Below, piece by piece: positions 1-4,999 of a DNA stretch of 12,655 bases (within the stretch, counting starts at the first letter, position 1; every line of letters starts with the position of its first letter). The DNA is taken from the NCBI GenBank assembly GCA_050116035.1, contig JASFPJ010000070.1, positions 1 through 12,655 on the forward strand, given 5' to 3'. The position numbers and the translations under genes were made by a program. Origin of the DNA: SOIA01 sp050116035. GTDB lineage: Bacteria; Acidobacteriota; Aminicenantia; Aminicenantales; Aminicenantaceae. The notes under the pieces were generated by a model. That model searched no databases. It saw only the letters and a program-made list of their open reading frames with translations, and had not been told where the DNA came from.

Positions 1-1
1 C

Positions 2-658
2 ACTGTACTCGGACCAGACCATTACCTGCCGTTTATCGTCATCGGGCGGGCGCGGAAATGGTCTCTGCAGAAAACACTTGTTGTTTCTTTTTTCTGCGGT
101 TTAGGCCACGTTTTGAGTTCAGTGGTGCTGGGTTTTGTGGGGATTGCTCTGGGGATGGCTGTGACTCGATTGGAGGGAGTGGAATCCTTTCGAGGCGGAA
201 TCGCGGCCTGGCTTCTTATCGGGTTCGGTTTTGCCTATTTTATCTGGGGGGTGCACAGAGCCATAAAAAACAAACCCCACAAGCATTTTCATCTCCATGC
301 CGATGGAGAGGAGCATGTGCATTCCCACACCCACGAAGCCGAACATGCCCATGTCCATACCAAGAAGAAGGAGGCCAGTCTAACGCCCTGGATACTTTTT
401 ACCATATTCGTATTCGGTCCATGCGAGCCGCTTATTCCGCTGGTCATGTACCCCGCCGCCAAACAAAATATTTCTGGAGTCATTCTCGTGGCTTCTGTCT
501 TTGCTCTGACCACAATCCTCACCATGCTCACAATCATAGCCATATCGTCCTGGGGAGTGAGGTTCATTCGGTTGGGAAAGCTTGAGAGATACGTCCATGC
601 GTTGGCCGGAGCCATGATCTTTATTTCTGGAATCAGCGTCCAGTTCCTCGGATTGTAG
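2..658 (+). CDS. Polytopic metal-transporter-like permease with His-rich loop (5' end missing)
   Basis: The reading frame is open from base 2 to the TAG at 656-658, so about 218 residues are visible and the N-terminus lies outside the window. The fragment starts with T-V-L-G-P-D-H-Y-L-P-F, then several hydrophobic helices, a hydrophilic loop with 11 histidines in 27 residues (278-358), and a motif GPCEPLIPL near 413-440 in the second half. The GPDH motif, the GPCEP motif and the two helical bundles separated by a His-rich loop resemble the UreH-like/TauE-SafE/NicO group of membrane proteins, several of which move nickel, cobalt or other metals (family knowledge). Metal transport here is inferred mainly from the His-rich loop, which resembles that of RcnA-type efflux proteins. 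The substrate and direction cannot be read from sequence. The gene ends 129 bases before the next start, with a palindromic repeat in between, so it is probably not co-transcribed with it. Confidence 0.75.
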   Translation, partial: TVLGPDHYLPFIVIGRARKWSLQKTLVVSFFCGLGHVLSSVVLGFVGIALGMAVTRLEGVESFRGGIAAWLLIGFGFAYFIWGVHRAIKNKPHKHFHLHADGEEHVHSHTHEAEHAHVHTKKKEASLTPWILFTIFVFGPCEPLIPLVMYPAAKQNISGVILVASVFALTTILTMLTIIAISSWGVRFIRLGKLERYVHALAGAMIFISGISVQFLGL

Positions 659-680
659 GATTCAGGTCTCCATTCTATCT

Positions 681-710
681 ATGAGATTGCTGCGCTTCGC
701 TCGCAATGAC
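681..710. repeat. Dispersed palindromic repeat, copy 1
   Basis: The segment ATGAGATTGC-TGCGCTTCGC-TCGCAATGAC matches, in the same or reverse orientation, copies at 12281-12318, 12326-12360 and 12384-12413. This is an intergenic repeat of a kind seen in multiple copies in many bacterial genomes. It lies between the permease stop and the Mut7-C gene. No function can be assigned. Confidence 0.7.
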
Positions 711-740
711 ACGCCAAATCCATTTTCCAATTTATCTGAG

Positions 741-769
741 TTGAATAGTATTGAACAATCCTCTATTAT
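741..769 (+). promoter_or_regulatory. Possible sigma-70-type promoter before the Mut7-C gene
   Basis: TTGAAT (741-746) and TATTAT (764-769) are separated by exactly 17 bases. The start point would fall near 776, inside the ribosome-binding sequence AGGGGAGAG (772-780). That would give an almost leaderless transcript, which weakens the call. Confidence 0.3.
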
Positions 770-787
770 CCAGGGGAGAGCCCTTCA

Positions 788-1258
788 ATGAAATTCATCG
801 TTGACTGCATGCTCGGGAAGTTGGCCAAATGGCTAAAAATCCTCGGATTTGATGCAGTCTTTTTCAGCAAGATAGAAGATACCGAACTCCTTGCCCTGGC
901 CAAAAAAGAGAAAAGAATCCTGTTGACCAGGGACACCGGACTGCTTGAGAAATCCAGGGACATCCAAACTCTCTTCATCGAGAGCGAGGACTGGAACGAC
1001 CAGATCGAGCAGGTGCTGGATGCGTTTAAGCTCTGGCAGGATGTCCAGCCCTATTCCCGCTGCATCGAGTGCAACGCTGAACTCAAAGATTTACCGAAGA
1101 ATCGTGCCAGAAACCTGGTCACGCCGTTTGTCTATGAGAAGGTCGATGCGTTTTCTATCTGTCCTGACTGCGGCCGGGTATTCTGGAAAGGGACTCATCA
1201 TCAGGATATGGAAGTCAAACTCGAGGAAATACTGAAAAAAAAAGAGAAGGTCAAGTAG
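788..1258 (+). CDS. Mut7-C RNase domain protein (PIN-like nuclease with zinc ribbon)
   Basis: This 156-residue protein has the layout of the Mut7-C family (older name DUF82). It begins with a PIN-like N-terminal core, MKFIVDCMLGKLAKWLK, containing D6. It continues with the LLTRDTGLL segment around D49. A C-terminal zinc ribbon is built from C92-x2-C95 and C125-x2-C128, followed by GRVFWKGTH. PIN-like enzymes use clustered acidic residues to bind metal and cut RNA. The family is named for similarity to the C-terminal part of the Mut-7 exonuclease, and its bacterial substrate is not known to me. The length is normal for a free-standing member. The ATG is preceded by AGGGGAGAG at 772-780 with 7 bases of spacing. 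It has no close operon partner, since 158 bases separate it from the next gene. The family call is firm and the cellular role is open. Confidence 0.9.
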   Translation: MKFIVDCMLGKLAKWLKILGFDAVFFSKIEDTELLALAKKEKRILLTRDTGLLEKSRDIQTLFIESEDWNDQIEQVLDAFKLWQDVQPYSRCIECNAELKDLPKNRARNLVTPFVYEKVDAFSICPDCGRVFWKGTHHQDMEVKLEEILKKKEKVK

Positions 1259-1296
1259 ACAGTTAAATATTTGTAGGCCTGAACATGCGTAAGCGC

Positions 1297-1326
1297 TTGA
1301 TTAATAGGAAGAGAAAATCATATACT
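1297..1326 (+). promoter_or_regulatory. Candidate promoter for the YbjQ-type gene
   Basis: TTGATT (1297-1302) and TATACT (1321-1326) are separated by 18 bases, about 90 bases upstream of the start at 1417. They would drive the YbjQ-type gene and the membrane protein that follows. The match is good but uses only the two hexamers. Confidence 0.35.
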
Positions 1327-1416
1327 TTTTGGCGGAGTCCTGGGAACGAAAAGATAGAATTTGCGTATGAATAAAAAAGAGAGCCACTCTGTATTATTTA
1401 TGAGAAAGGAGGAGCC

Positions 1417-1743
1417 ATGTTAATACTCACGACTCACAGCATTGAAGGAAAGAAGATTAAAAAATACCTGGGATTGGTTTCAGGTGAGGCCATCCTGGGT
1501 GCCAATATCTTCAAGGATTTTTTTGCAGGAATCAGGGACATCGTCGGCGGAAGGTCAGCAGCCTACGAGAAAGAACTCCGCCAGGCAAAGGAAATTGCCC
1601 TTGAAGAGATGCAGGAGCAGGCCAAAGCCATGGGCGGCAACGCGGTTATTGGTGTGGACCTGGATTACGAGACCATAAGCGTCGGACAGGCCGGGGGAAT
1701 GCTGATGGTGAGTGCCAACGGGACCGCTGTTGTCTATGAATAA
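1417..1743 (+). CDS. YbjQ/UPF0145 family protein
   Basis: The 108 residues match the YbjQ (UPF0145) family, often labelled a heavy-metal-binding domain. The usual features are present: a short N-terminal strand (LILTTHSIEGKKI), the block around SGEAILGANIFKDFFAGIRD (22-41), GGRSAAYE (44-51), an amphipathic helix (52-72), and the signature GNAVIGVDLDYE (74-85). The length is typical. Members form small multimeric assemblies in known structures. No biochemical function is firmly established, and the metal-binding label is weak: this copy contains no cysteine and only one histidine. A strong ribosome-binding site AAAGGAGGA (1405-1412) sits 4 bases before the ATG. The stop is 17 bases before the next start, so the two genes are probably one transcript. 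Confidence 0.9.
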   Translation: MLILTTHSIEGKKIKKYLGLVSGEAILGANIFKDFFAGIRDIVGGRSAAYEKELRQAKEIALEEMQEQAKAMGGNAVIGVDLDYETISVGQAGGMLMVSANGTAVVYE

Positions 1744-1760
1744 TACCAGGGGAGGAAAGG

Positions 1761-2144
1761 ATGAATAAGCATATTGATGTTATTTCCGTCTTATGGATTG
1801 TTTCAGGAGCCTTGGGTATTCTTATCGGCCTCTTTATTTTCTGGATGTTCATCGGGATTTCCATTCTTCCGGATATGGATTGGGAGGCCTCCCAGATTCT
1901 TAAAGTCGTCGGTGTCTGGGCAGGCGGGATTATCGCTTTCTTCTCTATCCCTGAGATCATCGCCGGTGTAGGTTTGATAAAAAGGAAAGAATGGGCACGG
2001 ATCCTGGCTTTAGTCGTTTCTTTTTTCAACCTGATCTGGTTTCCTTTGGGAACAGCGCTGGGTGTTTATTCGATTATCATCCTGTTGAATGACGAATCCG
2101 TCCAGATATTCAATCCGCAAATCCAACAGGGGAAAGGAAGTTAG
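1761..2144 (+). CDS. Small four-helix integral membrane protein of unknown function
   Basis: This 127-residue protein is almost entirely hydrophobic, with about four predicted membrane segments near residues 9-33, 46-74, 78-92 and 93-110. Short charged linkers include IKRKEWAR (73-80), which should be cytoplasmic. The ending LLNDESVQIF resembles a group of uncharacterised bacterial membrane proteins whose last helix is followed by L-L-N-D-E. I recognise no catalytic or transport motif. The ribosome-binding site AGGGGAGG (1748-1755) is strong. Translation is likely coupled to the YbjQ-type gene just upstream. A terminator-like hairpin follows at 2211-2236. Function is unknown; a membrane partner for the YbjQ-type protein is a guess from position only. 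Confidence 0.8.
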   Translation: MNKHIDVISVLWIVSGALGILIGLFIFWMFIGISILPDMDWEASQILKVVGVWAGGIIAFFSIPEIIAGVGLIKRKEWARILALVVSFFNLIWFPLGTALGVYSIIILLNDESVQIFNPQIQQGKGS

Positions 2145-2210
2145 AGAAGTACTGTCTTTTTTATAAAATATTGGAACCAGGGCTGGAGAAGCATTCCTAA
2201 ACGTTTGATA

Positions 2211-2236
2211 TTCCCTTTAGAGCAGAGGGAGTTTTT
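2211..2236 (+). terminator. Rho-independent-like terminator after the YbjQ/membrane-protein pair
   Basis: TTCCCTTT (2211-2218) can pair with AGAGGGAG (2224-2231), with two G-T pairs, around a five-base loop. TTTTT (2232-2236) follows directly. It lies 67 bases past the stop at 2144 and would separate that pair from the ArsR operon. The stem is short. Confidence 0.45.
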
Positions 2237-2420
2237 CCACCAAGACCACATATTAAAGAGTCCTGTGAAACTTTTCAAAAGATAAGGAATAAGCTCATCT
2301 GTTTTCATTTTGATAAGGTTTATCTTTTCAAGTCGACATGAGTAAGTCAGGGAAAAGGATTAAACAGTAACCTCACATTAGAGGAACCACCACGAATTGA
2401 TCTTGCAGTCCACTTTTTTA

Positions 2421-2449
2421 TTGAAACCTAAGAAAATTTCTGTTATAAT
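2421..2449 (+). promoter_or_regulatory. Strong sigma-70-type promoter of the ArsR-permease-thioredoxin operon
   Basis: TTGAAA (2421-2426) and a perfect TATAAT (2444-2449) are 17 bases apart. TG at 2441-2442 supplies an extended -10 element. The start point would be near 2456, giving a leader of about 35 bases before the ATG at 2491. Confidence 0.75.
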
Positions 2450-2471
2450 ATTTCGTTAATTGGCGAAATAT
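2448..2471. promoter_or_regulatory. Operator-like palindrome at the ArsR promoter
   Basis: ATATTTCG (2448-2455) is exactly inverted as CGAAATAT (2464-2471) around 8 bases. The palindrome overlaps the last bases of the -10 box and the expected transcription start. A bound repressor there would block RNA polymerase. The site directly precedes an ArsR-family gene, and most family members repress their own operon through such dyads. Confidence 0.7.
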
Positions 2472-2490
2472 AGTAACAAAGGAATTTATA

Positions 2491-2832
2491 ATGAGACAGC
2501 ATTTAAAAATTTTCAAAGCCCTGGGCGATAGAAACAGACTGCGGATCATGAAGATGCTGGAGGTCAAAGCGATGTGCGTCTGCGAGATTACGGATGTCCT
2601 GAACCTTGCCCCTTCCACTGTCTCCAAGCATCTCAGTCTTCTTCATGAGGCTGACCTCATCGAGGACAGAAAAGAGGGAAAATGGGTTAATTATTCTCTT
2701 CCTGGAAAAAGCCGAATCCCTTTAGTCTCAGAAATGCTGAAGCTTATCCGTGTTTCCCTTGAAGATGACTCCCAGATTCAAGCGGACCGGAAAAAGGCCA
2801 AGAGGGCGGATAGGATAAATATATGCGGCTGA
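2491..2832 (+). CDS. ArsR/SmtB-family metal(loid)-responsive repressor
   Basis: This 113-residue winged-helix protein has the ArsR/SmtB layout: FKALGDRNRLRIMKML (8-23), then the metal-site segment M-C-V-C-E with C29 and C31, then the recognition helix region LAPSTVSKHLSLLHEADLIEDRK, then the wing KEGKWVNYSL (61-70). In E. coli-type ArsR the equivalent CVC cysteines bind As(III) or Sb(III) and release DNA, so a thiophilic metal(loid) sensor is likely. The exact ligand is not fixed by these residues. The C-terminal tail (about 85-113) is basic and carries one more cysteine, C112. The start is supported by AAAGGA (2478-2483) with 7 bases of spacing. It is the first gene of the operon, 41 bases before the permease, with a palindrome over its own promoter, so autorepression is expected. 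Confidence 0.93.
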   Translation: MRQHLKIFKALGDRNRLRIMKMLEVKAMCVCEITDVLNLAPSTVSKHLSLLHEADLIEDRKEGKWVNYSLPGKSRIPLVSEMLKLIRVSLEDDSQIQADRKKAKRADRINICG

Positions 2833-2873
2833 GCCGAATCATCTGGCTGTGTATTAAAGAGAGTGAGTGAAAG

Positions 2874-4046
2874 ATGAAGGATTGGAAAATATTTTTAATC
2901 CTGATCGCAGTGTTCCTTGCGGCATTCTGGCTTCCTGTGGAGAGCCTGCGTTTCCAGAACGGGCTCATCGAAGGGTTCGCTCTTTTAAAAGAGTATGCCC
3001 GCGACCATGTCCTTCTCTGTCTTGTTCCTGCTTTTTTCATCGCCGGGGCCATTTCGGTGTTTGTCAGCAAGGCATCGGTCATCAAATACTTTGGAGCTCG
3101 AGCGAAGAAGATTCTCTCCTACAGTGTGGCATCTGTTTCAGGGTCCATCCTGGCTGTATGTTCGTGCACCGTGCTCCCTCTTTTTGCCGGGATCTATTCT
3201 CGGGGCGCGGGTATCGGCCCGGCGACAGCTTTCCTGTATTCCGGTCCAGCGATCAACGTTCTGGCCATTGTTTTGACAGCTAAAGTGTTGGGATACAGGC
3301 TGGGTCTGGCCAGAGCTGTGGGGGCGGTGGTGTTCGCAGTCATCATCGGGCTGCTGATGCATTTGATCTTCCGAAAAGAGGAGAGAGACAGGCAAAATGC
3401 TGAGGGATTCTCTGAGCTGGAGGAATCTAAAACAGAGAGACCGCTGTGGAAGACCGCTCTCTATTTTGCTTCGATGATCGGATTTCTTATCTTCATCAAT
3501 TGGGGAAGCGCAGAAGGTTCACTGAGCTTGTGGCATATTATCTATAGAGCAAAATGGTTCATCGGTGGAGGTTTCCTCTTGGTTGTCATCTGGATGACCT
3601 GGAGATGGTTTAAAACATCAGAGCGCAAAGAATGGATAGATTCCACCTGGTTTTTTGCCAGGCAGATTCTTCCCCTTCTTTTTGCAGGCGTTTTGATCTC
3701 AGGATTTTTACTCGGGAGGCCGGGTCATGAGGGATTGATTCCCAGTCGCTGGGTGGCTGACCTTGTGGGAGAAAATTCCCTTGGAGCCACTCTTTTTGCC
3801 TCTGTTGCCGGGGCTCTGATGTATTTTGCCACTTTGACTGAGGTTCCGATCCTGCAGAGCCTGATCGGTTCAGGAATGGGACAGGGTCCTGCTCTGGCAC
3901 TTCTTTTGGCCGGACCCGCTCTGTCGCTTCCCAACATGCTGGTCATCAGGAGCATCATCGGGACAAAAAAAACTCTCGTGTATATCGGTCTTGTCGTTGT
4001 TATGGCCACAGCGACAGGCATGATTTACGGGAATCTCTTGAGTTAG
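2874..4046 (+). CDS. COG0701 permease (ArsP / SO_0444-like efflux family)
   Basis: The protein has 390 residues and about eight to ten membrane segments. It carries the signature C96-S-C98 followed by TVLPLFAGIYSRGAGIGP and SGPAIN. A second, related bundle after a charged cytoplasmic loop (about 168-192) contains YFATLTEVPILQSLIGSG and LAGPALSLPNM. This repeated architecture and the CSC motif belong to the permease family that includes ArsP (export of trivalent organoarsenicals) and SO_0444-type proteins linked to copper/zinc efflux. Export of a thiol-reactive metal or metalloid is therefore likely, but the substrate is unsettled. The ribosome-binding site is weak (purine-rich GAGTGAGTGAAAG just before the ATG). 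It sits between an ArsR repressor and a CxxC thioredoxin-like protein, 15 bases before the latter. No ArsB, Acr3 or ArsC gene is present here, so this would be the operon's only transporter. Confidence 0.9.
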   Translation: MKDWKIFLILIAVFLAAFWLPVESLRFQNGLIEGFALLKEYARDHVLLCLVPAFFIAGAISVFVSKASVIKYFGARAKKILSYSVASVSGSILAVCSCTVLPLFAGIYSRGAGIGPATAFLYSGPAINVLAIVLTAKVLGYRLGLARAVGAVVFAVIIGLLMHLIFRKEERDRQNAEGFSELEESKTERPLWKTALYFASMIGFLIFINWGSAEGSLSLWHIIYRAKWFIGGGFLLVVIWMTWRWFKTSERKEWIDSTWFFARQILPLLFAGVLISGFLLGRPGHEGLIPSRWVADLVGENSLGATLFASVAGALMYFATLTEVPILQSLIGSGMGQGPALALLLAGPALSLPNMLVIRSIIGTKKTLVYIGLVVVMATATGMIYGNLLS

Positions 4047-4061
4047 GAATAAGGAGATAAA

Positions 4062-4304
4062 ATGGAAATCAAGATTCTGGGAATGGGATGTCCCCGCTGT
4101 GATGAGGTCATGAAGAGGACGATGAACGTCCTGGCAGAGCTTAACGTTCCCGCTGATGTCCAGAAGGTGAAAAACCTAAAGGAGATTTCTTCCTATGGTG
4201 TTTTGTCCACTCCGGGCTTGGTCATCAATAACACGGTGAAAGCTCAGGGCCGAATCCCATCTGTCGCTGAGATAAAGGAATGGATTCAGGAAGAGACTCA
4301 GTAG
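4062..4304 (+). CDS. Mini-thioredoxin (redox-active disulfide protein 2 type)
   Basis: This 80-residue thioredoxin-fold protein has C10-P-R-C13 after the first strand (MEIKILGMG). A helix, a second strand (ADVQKV), the cis-proline loop STPGLVIN with P51, and a C-terminal helix ending EWIQEET follow. It matches the short thioredoxin_3 / redox-active disulfide group, which lacks the N-terminal part of classical thioredoxin. No signal peptide is visible, so it is cytoplasmic. AAGGAG (4051-4056) precedes the ATG by 5 bases. It follows the permease by 15 bases and closes the operon. It could reduce or hold a metal(loid) for the permease, or keep the sensor or permease cysteines reduced. That role is inferred from the operon only. 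Confidence 0.9.
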   Translation: MEIKILGMGCPRCDEVMKRTMNVLAELNVPADVQKVKNLKEISSYGVLSTPGLVINNTVKAQGRIPSVAEIKEWIQEETQ

Positions 4305-4571
4305 TCTTTCAGATCAGGGAAAAGCGAGTTAAAATTGCTCTATTTTCTCTTTTTGAAATGATGATGTAAAGATACCAAAACTGCCTGGGAACTTCTTTAT
4401 TATACAAACCGAAGGTTAAGACTGGCTCACAGAGCAACTGAATTTTGGCTATTCTCTTTCATAAAGTTGATAGGGGGAATATTTATTCAAGTGATTCAAC
4501 ATATCCAGATAAGCTTTTGAATATCAGAGATAGGACAAATGTAGGATTTTTAATGAATAGGACTTTTGTAC

Positions 4572-4598
4572 TTGACGAGAAGCAAGAGATGCGATAAT
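4572..4598 (+). promoter_or_regulatory. Candidate promoter for padR-permease operon
   Basis: TTGACG (4572-4577) lies 15 bases before GATAAT (4593-4598), which is preceded by TG at 4590-4591 (extended -10). The short spacer suggests a weak or activator/repressor-tuned promoter. The -10 lies inside the first copy of a direct repeat. Confidence 0.45.
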
Positions 4599-4624
4599 CT
4601 TACATATATGATAATCTTACATAT
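4593..4624. promoter_or_regulatory. 15-bp tandem direct repeat, putative PadR operator
   Basis: GATAATCTTACATAT occurs at 4593-4607 and again, identical, at 4610-4624, a 17-base period. The repeat covers the -10 and the presumed transcription start, 20 bases before the padR-type ATG. The junction contains the self-complementary CATATATG (4603-4610). PadR repressors commonly bind AT-rich sites containing ACAT/ATGT at their own promoters, so this is the likely binding site. Confidence 0.55.
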
Positions 4625-4644
4625 CCGAAAATAGGAGCTAAGCA

Positions 4645-4971
4645 ATGTCATCAAAAACCTTGATTGCCGCGGCGGCCAAGCCAATCATCCTGTCGATTCT
4701 TCAATTAGGTGAAAGCTATGGATACCAGATCATCAAGCGCGTCCGTCAAGCCTCAGGCGGAGCCTTGGACTGGTCGAGCGCCCTGCTCTATCCCGTCCTG
4801 CACCGGCTGGAAAAAGACGGATTGATCCAGTCCCAATGGAAACTTTCGGAAAAAGGCCGGATGCGGCGGTGCTACCGCATAACCGATGCCGGACGAAAGG
4901 AACTCGCTGTTGAAAAGGAACGGTGGATCAGTATTCATGATGTGCTTGAAAAGTTCTGGGCGACGGCTTGA
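4645..4971 (+). CDS. PadR-family transcriptional regulator
   Basis: This 108-residue regulator has the PadR winged helix: AKPIILSILQLGESYGYQII (11-30), then the recognition part SSALLYPVLHRLEKDGLI (44-61), then the wing QSQWKLSEKGRMRRCYRIT (62-80), then DAGRKEL (81-87). A short C-terminal helix follows for dimerisation. This is the small PadR subfamily-2 type. The ATG has AGGAG at 4633-4637 with 7 bases of spacing. The stop is 28 bases before the permease start, so the two form one operon. PadR proteins usually repress their own operon and are released by small molecules. Here the controlled partner would be the large permease. The effector is unknown. Confidence 0.93.
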   Translation: MSSKTLIAAAAKPIILSILQLGESYGYQIIKRVRQASGGALDWSSALLYPVLHRLEKDGLIQSQWKLSEKGRMRRCYRITDAGRKELAVEKERWISIHDVLEKFWATA

Positions 4972-4986
4972 TTCCCTGATCGAGAG

Positions 4987-4992
4987 AGAGGA
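4987..4992 (+). promoter_or_regulatory. Ribosome-binding site fixing the permease start at 5000
   Basis: AGAGGA lies 7 bases before ATG 5000-5002. The upstream in-frame start codon at 4886 lies inside padR, has no comparable site, and would add 38 residues of low-complexity sequence before the conserved prefix domain. Confidence 0.6.
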
Positions 4993-4999
4993 AAAAAAG

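Larger units (their letters stand above)
2145..2490. other. Intergenic region between membrane protein and arsR-type operon
   Basis: No supported gene lies in this 346-base stretch. It holds a terminator-like hairpin at 2211-2236 and the promoter and operator of the downstream operon at 2421-2471. The middle (about 2240-2410) is AT-rich, with no ORF or repeat that I can support. Confidence 0.6.
4305..4644. other. Intergenic region before padR-type gene
   Basis: No gene can be supported in these 340 AT-rich bases. The last 75 bases contain the PadR promoter and a 15-bp tandem direct repeat. No clear terminator was found after the thioredoxin gene. Confidence 0.6.

Noticed and set aside
58..585. 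175-codon frame on the + strand overlapping the first permease
   Set aside because: It is an alternative frame of a clear membrane protein, is rich in Cys, Arg and Ser without any family character, and has no ribosome-binding site.
4593..4624. Possible start of a CRISPR-like array because of exact repeats
   Set aside because: Only two copies separated by 2 bases, with no spacers, placed on a promoter; operator or slippage is a better explanation.
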